Assembly: GCA_030160035.1 (NCBI GenBank)
Contig: BSNO01000003.1
Coordinates: 1,054,001-1,118,000 of the forward strand
Direction of reading: 5' to 3'
Length of the DNA stretch: 64,000 nucleotides
Source of the DNA: Rhizobium albus
GTDB taxonomy: Bacteria > Pseudomonadota > Alphaproteobacteria > Rhizobiales > Rhizobiaceae
Numbering within the stretch: the first letter of the stretch is position 1; each line of letters opens with the position of its first letter. Positions 8,167-17,287 of this stretch are shown piece by piece. The notes beneath the pieces are model-generated. The model was not told the origin of the DNA, searched no databases, and saw only the letters and a program-made list of their open reading frames with translations. Made by a program: the position numbers and the translations under genes.

Positions 8167-9303
8167 TTATAGTGATGAAGATCGGTAGTTCCGGGCGTAA
8201 CGAGATCCAAGCGACGTCAGTATTTCATATCCGATCGTACCCGCTGAGCGGGCCAGATCGTCGAGCCGATGGGACTTCCCGATGAGTTCTACGAAGTCGC
8301 CGCACCGCACCTCCTGTCCCACGACATCCGTGACATCGAACATCGTCAGATCCATGGTGACCCGTCCCAGAACGGGAATCGCTTGGCCGTGCAGCGATGC
8401 GACGGGCGCCGGAGCATCGGTGTCGCGCAGTGGAACGCCGGAGCCGGAAAGGCTGCGCAGATAGCCGTCCGCGTAACCGACGGCGCAGACCGCAATCTTT
8501 GTGTCACGTGTCACCCTGGCGGTGCCGCCATAGCTGACCGCGCTTCCCACCGGAGCCCGCCGAATCTGCAGGATGCGCGCTTTTGCCGTTGCGACAACCT
8601 GCATTGGGTTCTCAGCCCGGTTCACGGCTTCGCCACCGTAGAGCGCGATCCCAGGCCGGGTCAGGTCGCAGAGATAGGCGCCACCCAGGAAGATGCCGGC
8701 GGAATTGCTGAGACTGGATTCGATGCCTTGAAAGGCGCTTCTAACCGCCTGGAAAGACTCGAGCTGTCGCGCGTTGTCGCCGCGATCCGGATCATCAGCA
8801 CAAGCGAGGTGGCTCATGATCAAGCTAGGCCGGTCATCGGCTTCGCGTTCGGCAAGGGCGAGGGCTTCCGGTATCGTCACGCCCAGCCGGTTCATTCCCG
8901 TGTCCACATGCAGCGCATAGGGCAGTCGACCATCGCGCGTGCACGCCTCGTCCCACAACTGAACCTGCTCCATCGAGCACAGGATCGGCGTAAGGCGATG
9001 TTTGCGGAAACGCTGCTCTGTGCCGGGATAAATTCCGTTCAGCACGAGGATGCGGGCATGCGGTGCAAGGCGCCGTGCGGTGATGGCCTCGTCGATCGTC
9101 GCCGTGAAAAAATCGCGGCAGCCGGCTTCGCTTAGCGTGCGGACAACCGGTTCGATGCCAAGCCCATAGCCGTTCGCCTTGACGACCGCGCTTGCACGCG
9201 CGGGCCCTGAACGCGCCGCCATGGCGCGCCAGTTGGCCGCCAGCGCAGCCAGATCGATGTCGAGCGTGAGCGCCGGTGGCGGCGTGTGGTCTTGAGCCGT
9301 CAC
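8167..9303 (-). CDS. alr: alanine racemase
   Basis: Alr is a PLP enzyme that makes D-alanine for peptidoglycan. The 378-residue protein has the PLP lysine K42 in AVVKANGYGLG, the catalytic tyrosine Y258 in AVSYGGTARV, and GYADGYLRSLSG near 285. The start codon is GTG at 9303, overlapping the dnaB stop in GTGA, so alr is translationally coupled to dnaB. This gene pair is common in Rhizobiales. Family and function are clear. A catabolic DadX role cannot be excluded from sequence alone, but no dadA neighbour is seen. Confidence 0.97.
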   Translation of the reverse strand: MTAQDHTPPPALTLDIDLAALAANWRAMAARSGPARASAVVKANGYGLGIEPVVRTLSEAGCRDFFTATIDEAITARRLAPHARILVLNGIYPGTEQRFRKHRLTPILCSMEQVQLWDEACTRDGRLPYALHVDTGMNRLGVTIPEALALAEREADDRPSLIMSHLACADDPDRGDNARQLESFQAVRSAFQGIESSLSNSAGIFLGGAYLCDLTRPGIALYGGEAVNRAENPMQVVATAKARILQIRRAPVGSAVSYGGTARVTRDTKIAVCAVGYADGYLRSLSGSGVPLRDTDAPAPVASLHGQAIPVLGRVTMDLTMFDVTDVVGQEVRCGDFVELIGKSHRLDDLARSAGTIGYEILTSLGSRYARNYRSSSL

Positions 9304-10832
9304 TCGTGGCTATCGTGCGAATACTGCAGATAGGATGTGTCGGCGAGGTCGGAGAAGCGCGTGAATTCTGCCTGGAATGCCAAGGTCACCGTGCCTGTGG
9401 GGCCGTGGCGCTGTTTGGCGATGATGACGTCGGCCATGCCGCGGGCCCGGTTCATCTTCTCTTCCCAAGCGAGATAGGCTTCGTCCTTGTAGTCGCTCGC
9501 GATCTGGTCGGGCGAGCGGCGTGGTTCGGAGTTCTGCACGTAGTACTCGTCGCGGTAAACGAAGATCACCACGTCGGCGTCCTGCTCGATCGAACCGGAT
9601 TCACGAAGGTCGGAAAGCTGCGGGCGCTTGTCTTCGCGGTTTTCCACCTGACGGGAGAGCTGCGACAGCGCGATGATCGGAACCTGCAGCTCCTTGGCCA
9701 GGGCTTTGAGGCCCGTCGTGATCTCGGTGATTTCCTGAACGCGGTTTTCGCCCGCTTTCTTGGAGCCGGTCATCAGCTGCACGTAGTCGACGACGAGCAC
9801 GTCGAGACCGCGCTGGCGCTTCAGGCGCCGTGCACGCGCCGACATCTGGGCGATGGAGATACCACCGGTCTGGTCGATATAGAGCGGGATCTTCTGCATC
9901 ATCTGCGAGCAGGCGACGAGCTTCTCGAAATCGGCCTCGGTGATCGAACCGCGGCGGATCTTGGAGGACGAGATCTCCGTCTGCTCCGAAATGATACGCG
10001 TGGCGAGTTGCTCGCCAGACATTTCGAGCGAATAGAAGCCGACGACACCGCCATTGGCCGTCTTCTGCGAGCCGTCCGGCATCACTTCGCCCGGCTGGTA
10101 GGCCTGTGCGATGTTGAAGGCGATGTTGGTGGCGAGCGACGTCTTGCCCATGCCCGGACGTCCGGCAAGGATGATCAAGTCCGAATGCTGCAGGCCACCC
10201 ATTTTCTGGTCGAGCGTCTGGATGCCGGTGGAAATGCCGGAAAGTCCGCCGTCGCGCTGATAGGCGGCACCCGCCATGTCGATCGCGGCCGCGACGGCGT
10301 CGTTGAAGGACTGGAAACCACCGTCATAGCGGCCGGTTTCAGCCAGCTCGAACAGGCGCCGTTCTGCGTCTTCGATCTGGCCCTGCGGCGGCATGTCGAC
10401 CGGCGCATCATAGGCGATGTTGACCATGTCCTCGCCGATCGTGATCAGCGCGCGGCGCAGCGCCAGATCATAGATCGCGCGGCCATAATCCTCGGCATTG
10501 ATGATGGTGACGGCTTCTGCGGCGAGGCGCGCGAGATACTGCGCCATCGTCATGTCGCCGATCTTTTCATCGGACGGTAGGAAGGTCTTGATGGTGACGG
10601 GGTTCGCCGTCTTGCCCATGCGAATGATGTCGCCTGCGACCTCGTAGATCTTGCGGTGCAGGGGCTCGTGCAGGTGGACCGGCTTCAAAAAGTCCGAAAC
10701 GCGATAAAAGGCGTCGTTGTTGACGAGGATTGCACCCAGCAGAGCCTGCTCGGCTTCGATGTTGCTCGGCGCTTCGCGATAATGCTGGTTGGCTGCTCCG
10801 ACCTCTGCGAGCTTGCGCACGGCTTCATTCAT
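9300..10832 (-). CDS. dnaB: replicative DNA helicase
   Basis: DnaB is the hexameric helicase that unwinds DNA at the replication fork. From ATG at 10832 the protein has 510 residues; an upstream in-frame start would add 44 residues unlike the family. The N-terminal domain (about 20-125) begins APSNIEAEQALLGAIL. A linker follows, then the RecA-like motor with Walker A AGRPGMGKT at 223-231 and VLVVDYVQLM as Walker B. No intein is seen. The 208 bases upstream, to 11040, hold no gene and presumably carry the promoter; I found no clear hexamer pair. Confidence 0.98.
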   Translation of the reverse strand: MNEAVRKLAEVGAANQHYREAPSNIEAEQALLGAILVNNDAFYRVSDFLKPVHLHEPLHRKIYEVAGDIIRMGKTANPVTIKTFLPSDEKIGDMTMAQYLARLAAEAVTIINAEDYGRAIYDLALRRALITIGEDMVNIAYDAPVDMPPQGQIEDAERRLFELAETGRYDGGFQSFNDAVAAAIDMAGAAYQRDGGLSGISTGIQTLDQKMGGLQHSDLIILAGRPGMGKTSLATNIAFNIAQAYQPGEVMPDGSQKTANGGVVGFYSLEMSGEQLATRIISEQTEISSSKIRRGSITEADFEKLVACSQMMQKIPLYIDQTGGISIAQMSARARRLKRQRGLDVLVVDYVQLMTGSKKAGENRVQEITEITTGLKALAKELQVPIIALSQLSRQVENREDKRPQLSDLRESGSIEQDADVVIFVYRDEYYVQNSEPRRSPDQIASDYKDEAYLAWEEKMNRARGMADVIIAKQRHGPTGTVTLAFQAEFTRFSDLADTSYLQYSHDSHE

Positions 10833-11040
10833 GATTTTTCCCGACGATCCCTGTCCATAATTCCCGCACGGACTGACTAGACCTAAGGGGCCACGGGGGC
10901 GAGGGGCATGTTCCAGCAATCCGTGCCCGGCCTGGAACTGTGAGTCATTTCCACACTCGTCCACAGCCCGCCCACGTCAATCTGTTAGCCGCAAGCGGGA
11001 AACATTTGACCGTGGGAAACCTAGCACGATTCGGCTGTTT

Positions 11041-12285
11041 TCACCCCGTCCGTCTGGGCTGGATGTGCGCGGTGAGCTGGCGTTCCGCGTCGCTGATGTA
11101 GTCGCGTGTCAGCGGCACCGCCTCGATGTCATGGGCGAGCTGGATCTGGAAAACCATGAGGTTCTGCCAGCGGAAAGCCGATTCGGATGCCGCAAGGTAA
11201 AATTCCCACATCCGGCAGAACGCCTCGTCGTAAAGCGCCTTTGCCTCGTCGCGGCGTGCCATGAAGCGCCCACGCCAGTCCCGCAGCGTATCCGCGTAGT
11301 GCAGGCGGAGAATCTCGACATCCATGATCTTGAGGCCGGAGCGTTCGATCGGCGGGATGACTTCCGAAAGCGAGGGGATGTAGCCGCCTGGGAAAATGTA
11401 TTTGGTGATGAACGGATTGGTCCAGGAAGGGACATCCAGGCGTCCGATCGCGTGGAGCACCATGACGCCGTCTCTCTTCAGCAGTTTGGCGCACTGAGCG
11501 AAATAGGTGTCGAAGGCGGCCTTGCCCACATGCTCGAACATGCCAACCGAGACGATGCGATCGAACCGGTCATCGAGCTTTCGGAAGTCCTTGAGGAGAA
11601 ACCGAACGCGATGCTCCTCGCGTGGCAGGATCCGCCGGTTGGCGTAGGCCAGTTGCTCGTCCGAAAGCGTGATGCCGGTGACATCGGCATCGAAGCTGCG
11701 CGAGAGGTAAAGGCCGAGCCCGCCCCATCCCGATCCGATATCCAGAACCGAGAGGCCTGACCGATCGAGAAGCAGCTTGGCCGCGATATGCTCCTTCTTG
11801 GCGCGCTGCGCCGCCTCCAGGCTCATGCCGGGCTCGCGGTAATAGGCGCAGGAGTACTGCCGGTCCTCGTCGAGAAACAGGTCGTAGAGCTTGCCCGATA
11901 GATCGTAATGGTGCTGCACATTGCGCCGCGCGCGACCGATGCCGATGCGCAGGCTCCGCTGCGAGAGGGCCAGCCGTATCCGGTTCAGTGCCCGCATCCA
12001 TGGCGCCGTCGCCGTGGCGTAAGGTCCCGAATTCGTGAAAAGCAGTTCGAGCAGCGCGAAGATATCGCCCTCGACCATGTCGATCTCGCCCTGCATGTAG
12101 CATTCGCCGAGCTTCAGCGCCGGGTCGAGCGCAACGGCTCGTTCCGCACGGGCAGTGTTGAAGCGCAGATGGACAGGATTGCCAGAACCGTCGCCATAAT
12201 GGCGAACCTGTCCGGCATGGTCGGTCACGGCCAGATTGCCCCGGGAGACGATCCGGCCGGCAAGAGAGTTGATCAAGGGGTTCAT
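11041..12285 (-). CDS. cfa: cyclopropane-fatty-acyl-phospholipid synthase
   Basis: This enzyme transfers a methylene group from S-adenosylmethionine to cis double bonds of membrane phospholipid acyl chains. The 414-residue protein has an N-terminal lipid-binding part, the family motif VQHHYDLSGKLYDLFLD at 123-139, and the SAM-binding loop VLDIGSGWGGLG at 180-191. Later motifs include GMFEHVG, and the C-terminus has FQIQLAHD. A strong ribosome binding site (GAGGAGGG) lies 4 bases before ATG at 12285. It is downstream of rplI on the same strand but separated by a strong terminator, so it is probably transcribed alone. Rhizobia often carry two cfa paralogs; which one this is cannot be told. Confidence 0.95.
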   Translation of the reverse strand: MNPLINSLAGRIVSRGNLAVTDHAGQVRHYGDGSGNPVHLRFNTARAERAVALDPALKLGECYMQGEIDMVEGDIFALLELLFTNSGPYATATAPWMRALNRIRLALSQRSLRIGIGRARRNVQHHYDLSGKLYDLFLDEDRQYSCAYYREPGMSLEAAQRAKKEHIAAKLLLDRSGLSVLDIGSGWGGLGLYLSRSFDADVTGITLSDEQLAYANRRILPREEHRVRFLLKDFRKLDDRFDRIVSVGMFEHVGKAAFDTYFAQCAKLLKRDGVMVLHAIGRLDVPSWTNPFITKYIFPGGYIPSLSEVIPPIERSGLKIMDVEILRLHYADTLRDWRGRFMARRDEAKALYDEAFCRMWEFYLAASESAFRWQNLMVFQIQLAHDIEAVPLTRDYISDAERQLTAHIQPRRTG

Positions 12286-12345
12286 CCGTCCCTCCTCAAC
12301 GCACCGTTGTGGAGAGAATGATCCTAGATTGTCGCCTTTTGATCA

Positions 12346-12379
12346 ATAAAAAACGGCGCCGCGATGCATGCGGCGCCGT
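12346..12379 (-). terminator. rho-independent terminator of the rpsF-rpsR-rplI operon
   Basis: On the minus strand a perfect 10-bp stem (ACGGCGCCGC/GCGGCGCCGT) with a 7-base loop is followed by six T residues. It lies 39 bases after the rplI stop and before cfa. Confidence 0.93.
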
Positions 12380-12417
12380 CTGTCATTGAGTCTCGAAGCT
12401 AAAGCGGAGACCGAAAA

Positions 12418-13041
12418 TCAGTCCTTGGCTTCGTCTTCGTCGCCTTCGGCTTCTTCCGGTGCGCGACGATTGTCGTCTTCATCGTCGTATTCTGCGTCCG
12501 GATCGAAGAAGCCGTCTGCCGGCAGCGAGTCGTCAACGCCGTAGATGGCGTCTGCCGAGGTGAGGGTTTCGCCGGCTGCCTGGCGCTCAGCTTCTTCAGC
12601 CGAACGGGCAACGTTCAGCTCGATTTCGGCATCGACTTCGCCATGGAGAACAAGCGTGACCTTGTGCAGGCCGATGGTCTTGATAGGCAGGTTGAGGTCG
12701 ACCTGGTTGCGACCGACCGAGAAGCCTTCCTCGTTGAGGAGAGCGGAGATGTCGCGGGCTGCGACCGACCCGTAGAGCTGGCCGGTCTCGCCAGCCGAGC
12801 GCACGACGATGAACGTCTTGCCGCTCAGCTGGTCGGCGATCTTCTGGGCTTCGGACTTGCGCTCTTCGTTGCGCGCGACAAGCGTGGAACGCTCGGCTTC
12901 GAAGCGCTTCTTGTTGGCTTCGTTGGCGCGCAGCGCCTTGCCCTGAGGCAGGAGGAAGTTGCGGGCATAACCGTCCTTGACCTTGACGGTGTCGCCCATC
13001 TGGCCGAGGCGGCCGATGCGTTCGAGCAGAATGACGTCCAT
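12418..13041 (-). CDS. rplI: 50S ribosomal protein L9 with acidic tail
   Basis: L9 binds 23S rRNA near the L1 stalk. Residues 1-40 form the standard N-domain ([36 protein letters not shown]), followed by the long connecting helix and C-domain to about residue 150. A further 55-residue tail is strongly acidic ([24 protein letters not shown]). The total of 207 residues is longer than the roughly 150 of E. coli L9; extended L9 tails are known in Rhizobiales. It is the last gene of the S6-S18-DUF2232-L9 unit, ending at a strong terminator. Confidence 0.98.
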   Translation of the reverse strand: MDVILLERIGRLGQMGDTVKVKDGYARNFLLPQGKALRANEANKKRFEAERSTLVARNEERKSEAQKIADQLSGKTFIVVRSAGETGQLYGSVAARDISALLNEEGFSVGRNQVDLNLPIKTIGLHKVTLVLHGEVDAEIELNVARSAEEAERQAAGETLTSADAIYGVDDSLPADGFFDPDAEYDDEDDNRRAPEEAEGDEDEAKD

Positions 13042-13070
13042 TTTGAAGTTCCTTCTATCGGACTATGTGT

Positions 13071-14051
13071 TCAGTCGTTGTCATTGGCATTGTCCGGACC
13101 GTTTGGCGGACCGGTCCGGCTGACCGGAACCGCGCGCGCGGTTTCGATCATGCCGGTAAGCAGGAAGAAGACGAGCGGCAGCGTGAAGAGCACGACCGCG
13201 AGATAGGCGCCCCAGAGCACGAAGGGCCGGAAGGTCTTGCCGCGCGTGCGATGATGCATCACGGCAAAGCCGGCAAGCGTGAAGCCGGCGGCGAACGCTC
13301 CGGCGATGACCGCGCCGATCAGCGCGATCCCGCCGCCGAAAAAGCTCATTATGAGCCCGACGGCGAAGAGGTAGAGGCTCGTGCGGGACATGCGCAGACT
13401 TGCCGGCACGTCATCCTTGGGGCGGCGCTGGCGGCCGGACATGCGCACGATCGCATGGGCGAGGTAAAATGATCCGAAAAGGATCATGACCCAAAGCGCA
13501 CCCTGAACGATCGGCAGCGCGGTCAAGAAGAACGATGCGTAGGCCTGGCGCTCGGCAGCGTCCGGCTGAAAGTCCGGGCTCTGCTGGGCCATGATGTCGA
13601 GGAACTGATTGACGATCTCGCCGATCATCGCCGGCCCGTAGCCCATCGAATAGCCGACCACGACGAGACCCGCGATGACGAGCAGGCAAAGCTGGAGCAG
13701 GATATCGGAGAGCGGATACCAGGCGAGCGCATTCTTCGGGCCGCCGATTTCCTCGGCCGGGCGGGCCAGATTGGCCAGATGACCGATCCAAGCGGCAGGC
13801 GCGAGCGTCGTTGCAGTAAAGACGAGGCCTGCGGACGGCGACAGCATGACGGAGACGATGCCACCGGCAACGGCCGCGGCGACGAAGCCTGCCGTGTTGG
13901 TCCAGCCGAGGCTGGCAATCAGGATGGGGAGCGTGGCGGCAGCAAAAAGCACGATGGACAGCGCCGTCGGCTCACCCGCGCTGATCGACAGCAGGGCTGC
14001 AGCGGCACCGGCAAGCACGCCGATCATCAGGGATGATGATGTGAAGTTCAT
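13071..14051 (-). CDS. DUF2232 (YybS-like) membrane protein
   Basis: The 326-residue protein is polytopic, with roughly eight hydrophobic segments spread from residue 7 to about 300 and a polar, Asn/Asp-rich tail. It resembles the DUF2232/YybS family, which often sits in the S6-S18-L9 ribosomal operon in Rhizobiales, exactly as here between rpsR and rplI. Some relatives look like the membrane component of small-molecule uptake systems, but no ATPase genes lie nearby. The function is unknown. There is a 190-base gap between rpsR and its start, which carries one hairpin. Confidence 0.8.
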   Translation of the reverse strand: MNFTSSSLMIGVLAGAAAALLSISAGEPTALSIVLFAAATLPILIASLGWTNTAGFVAAAVAGGIVSVMLSPSAGLVFTATTLAPAAWIGHLANLARPAEEIGGPKNALAWYPLSDILLQLCLLVIAGLVVVGYSMGYGPAMIGEIVNQFLDIMAQQSPDFQPDAAERQAYASFFLTALPIVQGALWVMILFGSFYLAHAIVRMSGRQRRPKDDVPASLRMSRTSLYLFAVGLIMSFFGGGIALIGAVIAGAFAAGFTLAGFAVMHHRTRGKTFRPFVLWGAYLAVVLFTLPLVFFLLTGMIETARAVPVSRTGPPNGPDNANDND

Positions 14052-14202
14052 CAGGTCTCGCTGTCCTGCTTCGTGGAGCAGTTAGGGAAGGTCGCCGACA
14101 GAGCAGGCGCTCGTTCCCAACTTGGGTTCTCAGAAGCGTTTCAAAGTCTGGAAACGCGATAAGTCGATTTAGGTCTTCCCCGCGCCCATCGCGACGAAGC
14201 AA

Positions 14203-14227
14203 CCGGACGGCGACGGGCGCCGTCCGG
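14203..14227. other. GC-rich hairpin downstream of rpsR
   Basis: A perfect inverted repeat, CCGGACGGCG with CGCCGTCCGG and a 5-base loop, lies 15 bases past the rpsR stop. On the minus strand it lacks a T run, so it is more likely an mRNA-stabilising or attenuating structure than a full terminator. It could lower expression of the membrane protein and rplI relative to S6 and S18. Confidence 0.45.
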
Positions 14228-14241
14228 CCAGATGTCAGGTC

Positions 14242-14490
14242 CTACTTGAGGACGTAGGGGAGCAGGCCCAGGAAGCGGGCGCGCTTGATGGCCTTGGCGA
14301 GTTCACGCTGCTTCTTCTGCGAAACGGCGGTGATACGCGAAGGAACGATCTTGCCGCGCTCGGAAATGTAGCGCTGCAGCAGGCGAACGTCCTTGTAGTC
14401 GATCTTCGGCGCATTGGCGCCCGAGAACGGGCAGGTCTTGCGGCGGCGATGGAACGGGCGGCGCGTCGGGATCTGATTGATATCGACCAT
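14242..14490 (-). CDS. rpsR: 30S ribosomal protein S18
   Basis: The 82-residue protein shows the S18 pattern: a basic N-terminus with [15 protein letters not shown], then [25 protein letters not shown] and [22 protein letters not shown]18 binds S6 in the platform of the small subunit. The gene starts 12 bases after the rpsF stop, so S6 and S18 are made from one message. Length and sequence are normal for the family. Confidence 0.99.
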   Translation of the reverse strand: MVDINQIPTRRPFHRRRKTCPFSGANAPKIDYKDVRLLQRYISERGKIVPSRITAVSQKKQRELAKAIKRARFLGLLPYVLK

Positions 14491-14502
14491 TGTTATGTCT
14501 CC

Positions 14503-14961
14503 TTATCGGTCGTCGCGACGCGGACGGTCGTCGCGGTCGTCACGGCGCGGGCGGTCATCGTCGCGGCGCGGACCACGGTCGCCATCACGGCGCGGGCCAC
14601 GGTCACGGTCGCCATCGCGGCGAGGACGGTCGTCGCGGTCGCGCTTCTGCATCATGGCCGACGGGCCTTCTTCGTGCGCTTCGACGCGAACGGTCATGTA
14701 ACGAAGGATGTCTTCATTGATGCGCATCTGGCGTTCCATCTCGTTGATGGCCGCTGCCGGAGCTTCGATGTCCATCAGCGCGTAGTGCGCCTTGCGGTTC
14801 TTGTTGATGCGGTAGGTGAGGGACTTCAGGCCCCAGTTTTCGACACGGCCAACCTTGCCGCCGTGTTCCTCGATGATCCCCTTGTACTGTTCAACGAGAC
14901 CTTCGACCTGCTGGGCCGACACATCCTGTCGGGCCAGAAATACATGTTCGTAGAGCGCCAT
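14503..14961 (-). CDS. rpsF: 30S ribosomal protein S6 with Arg/Asp repeat tail
   Basis: S6 pairs with S18 in the 30S platform. The start is ATG at 14961 ([13 protein letters not shown]); a longer in-frame extension is not S6-like. Residues 1-100 are the S6 core. Residues 106-152 form an unusual tail made almost only of Arg, Asp, Gly and Pro in units such as DDRPRRD and GDRGPRRD. In E. coli the S6 C-terminus is modified by RimK with glutamates; whether this tail is modified is unknown. The gene leads the rpsF-rpsR-DUF2232-rplI unit. Confidence 0.98.
   Translation of the reverse strand: MALYEHVFLARQDVSAQQVEGLVEQYKGIIEEHGGKVGRVENWGLKSLTYRINKNRKAHYALMDIEAPAAAINEMERQMRINEDILRYMTVRVEAHEEGPSAMMQKRDRDDRPRRDGDRDRGPRRDGDRGPRRDDDRPRRDDRDDRPRRDDR
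14506..14646 (-). repeat. in-frame tandem-like repeat coding the S6 tail
   Basis: The DNA coding S6 residues 106-152 is a degenerate run of CGCGACGAC-type units. It reads as repeated RRD, DRP and DRG peptides. Such short repeats are likely to vary in copy number between strains. Confidence 0.8.
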
Positions 14962-15185
14962 GAGTGGCTTGCCTTTCTTCATTGTCATGGCCCGGTATCG
15001 GCGGCTAAGCCTCAACGACTTTGTCTGGATCGGCTGGCGATCCGGGAAAGGCGTCAGAACGGTCGAGAGCGGAGACACGGGAGGCGGGAAGGGTTTTACC
15101 TTCCAGGCAGGCGTTGCTTTTCTAGAGCGCGGCCTGTCCCTCCGTTCAGCCACCAGCCAGATGACCGGGCATGTGGAACGCCGCG

Positions 15186-15213
15186 CTTATACGGATTTTC
15201 AGCGTCAAAGCAA
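15186..15213 (-). promoter_or_regulatory. candidate promoter of the rpsF operon
   Basis: This lies in the 374-base divergent gap 14962-15335 between rpsF and fabD, which holds no gene. Minus-strand TTGCTT (15213-15208) and TATAAG (15191-15186) are 16 bases apart. The resulting leader of about 220 bases before rpsF is long enough for S6/S18-type autoregulation, which I cannot confirm. Confidence 0.4.
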
Positions 15214-15255
15214 GCGCAAGGCCGTGCAAAATCGCCATTTCAAAGGATCGCGCGC

Positions 15256-15261
15256 TTGACA
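15256..15261 (+). promoter_or_regulatory. candidate -35 element for fabD
   Basis: A perfect TTGACA lies 75 bases before the fabD start in the divergent gap. No good -10 hexamer sits at ideal spacing (nearest is TGACTA), so this is weak evidence for the fab promoter. Confidence 0.35.
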
Positions 15262-15335
15262 CTGGGGCGCCTGGGGGATGACTAAGGCCCCGAAAAGCCT
15301 GCGCGGCGACAAGAAAATACAAGGATGGAAGCGCC

Positions 15336-16325
15336 ATGAGCACAGCCTTCACATTTCCCGGCCAGGGCAGCCAGGTCGTCGGCATGGGCAAGGCACTGGC
15401 CGATGCCTATCCCGAAGCACGCGCCATCTTCGAGGAAGTCGACCAGGCTCTCGGCCAGAAACTTTCTGCCCTGATGTTCAATGGCCCGGAAGATGAACTG
15501 ACCCTCACATCCAATGCCCAGCCGGCGCTGATGGCGGTGTCCATGGCTGTCATCCGCGTTCTCGATAAGAGCGGGTTCTCGATCCATGACCGCATTGCCT
15601 ATGTGGCAGGCCATTCGCTTGGCGAATATTCGGCGCTTTGCGCTGCCGGTACGTTTTCGCTCAGCGACACGGCGCGGCTTCTGCGTATCCGTGGCGATGC
15701 CATGCAGGCCGCAGTGCCGGTCGGCGAGGGCGCCATGGCCGCCATCATCGGTCTCGAGCATGACGACGTGGAAAATGCCTGCCGTGACGCGGCAGTCGAC
15801 GGCGTCTGCCAGATCGCCAACGACAATGGCGGCGGCCAGATCGTTATCTCGGGCGCGGCCGCGGCTGTGCGGACAGCGATGAAGTTCGCAACCGATCGCG
15901 GTGCGAAGCGCGCGCTGCCTCTGCCGGTCTCCGCACCCTTCCATTCGGCGCTGATGCAGCCGGCCGCCGAGCGGATGCGTGAAGCGCTGTCAAAGGTCGA
16001 GATGAAGGAGCCCGTCGTGCCGCTGATCGCCAATGTGCGCGCAGCGCCCGTGAGCGATCCGACCATCATCGCGGATCTCCTGGTCGAGCAGGTGACCGGA
16101 CAGGTGCGCTGGCGCGAAACGGTTCAGTGGTTCGCCAAGAACAATGTCACGACGCTTTACGAGATCGGCGCTGGCAAGGTGCTGTCGGGTCTCGCGCGCC
16201 GGATCGACAAGAGCGTGGAGACGCGCACCCTCGGCACGCCGGCAGAGATCGACGCGTTCTTGGCCGATCCACCAGCTTTGCCGACGGCGCCGAGCTCTGC
16301 CCCGCCGCTTGAGCCGCTCGAATAG
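15336..16325 (+). CDS. fabD: malonyl-CoA:ACP acyltransferase
   Basis: FabD loads malonate onto acyl carrier protein for fatty acid synthesis. The 329-residue protein starts TAFTFPGQGSQ, has the catalytic serine S94 in GHSLGEYS and the catalytic histidine H203 in PFHSALM. A Pro/Ala-rich tail of about 20 residues after residue 309 makes it slightly longer than E. coli FabD. An AAGGATGGA element precedes ATG at 15336. It opens the plus-strand fabD-fabG-acpP-fabF cluster. Confidence 0.98.
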   Translation: MSTAFTFPGQGSQVVGMGKALADAYPEARAIFEEVDQALGQKLSALMFNGPEDELTLTSNAQPALMAVSMAVIRVLDKSGFSIHDRIAYVAGHSLGEYSALCAAGTFSLSDTARLLRIRGDAMQAAVPVGEGAMAAIIGLEHDDVENACRDAAVDGVCQIANDNGGGQIVISGAAAAVRTAMKFATDRGAKRALPLPVSAPFHSALMQPAAERMREALSKVEMKEPVVPLIANVRAAPVSDPTIIADLLVEQVTGQVRWRETVQWFAKNNVTTLYEIGAGKVLSGLARRIDKSVETRTLGTPAEIDAFLADPPALPTAPSSAPPLEPLE

Positions 16326-16367
16326 CGGCCTCCCAATTTGACCATTTGAGAATCGAAGGACCTGAAG

Positions 16368-17105
16368 ATGTTCGACCTTACGGGAAGAAAAGCCCTTGTG
16401 ACCGGCGCGTCCGGTGGGATTGGTGAGGCGATCGCCCGCATTCTCCATGCGCAGGGAGCGACCGTCGGCCTGCATGGCACCCGCCAGGAGAAGCTTGAGA
16501 CGCTAGCGAACGAGCTTGGCGAACGCACGATGATCTTCCCGGCCAATCTGTCTGACCGTGACGCCGTGAAGGCGCTTGGCGAAAAGGCGGAAAAGGATCT
16601 CGAAGGCGTCGACATCCTCGTCAACAACGCTGGCATCACGAAGGATGGCCTGTTCGTGCGCATGTCCGACGCCGACTGGGACAGCGTGCTCGAGGTGAAC
16701 CTCACCTCCGTCTTTCGTCTCACGCGCGAACTGACGCACCCGATGATGCGTCGCCGCTACGGCCGCATCATCAACATCACCTCCGTGGTCGGTGTGACCG
16801 GCAATCCGGGGCAGGCGAACTACTGCGCCTCGAAGGCCGGCATGATCGGCTTTTCCAAGTCGCTGGCCCAAGAAATCGCGACGCGTAACGTGACCGTCAA
16901 TTGCGTGGCGCCCGGCTTCATCGAATCAGCGATGACCGACAAGCTCAACGACAAGCAGAAGGACGCCATCCTGTCGGCGATCCCATCGCGCCGCATGGGC
17001 ACCGGCGCCGAAGTGGCCTCTGCCGTGGCCTATCTCGCATCGAGCGAGGCAGCCTACGTCACCGGGCAGACGATCCACGTCAATGGCGGCATGGCCATGA
17101 TCTGA
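16368..17105 (+). CDS. fabG: 3-oxoacyl-ACP reductase
   Basis: FabG reduces 3-oxoacyl-ACP with NADPH in the elongation cycle. The 245-residue SDR has TGASGGIG at 12-19, NNAG at 86-89, and the catalytic S139, Y152 and K156 (NYCASK). The usual C-terminal VTGQTIHVNGGMAMI is intact. It follows fabD after 42 bases and belongs to the same fatty acid unit. Among the three SDRs in this window, context and the HVNGG tail make this one clearly FabG. Confidence 0.97.
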   Translation: MFDLTGRKALVTGASGGIGEAIARILHAQGATVGLHGTRQEKLETLANELGERTMIFPANLSDRDAVKALGEKAEKDLEGVDILVNNAGITKDGLFVRMSDADWDSVLEVNLTSVFRLTRELTHPMMRRRYGRIINITSVVGVTGNPGQANYCASKAGMIGFSKSLAQEIATRNVTVNCVAPGFIESAMTDKLNDKQKDAILSAIPSRRMGTGAEVASAVAYLASSEAAYVTGQTIHVNGGMAMI

Positions 17106-17287
17106 AAAAGCCTTGCATCCACCGGAACCAACGCCTTCCACAGGCGCTATGGGTCTTCCGAGTGGATGGAAAGCGTGTTAAGGGCCGCATCCAACTGGGG
17201 ACGTGAAAGGCACCTTGGCCAGCGCGGCCCGAAGTGACCGGCGGTAGCCGTTCATGCCGATCGAATGTGGTTCACCAGGCGCATCCG

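Noticed and set aside
14962-15185. S6/S18-binding autoregulatory leader of rpsF
   Set aside because: Position and length fit, but I could not identify the conserved bulged-stem motif with confidence; a covariance-model search would decide.
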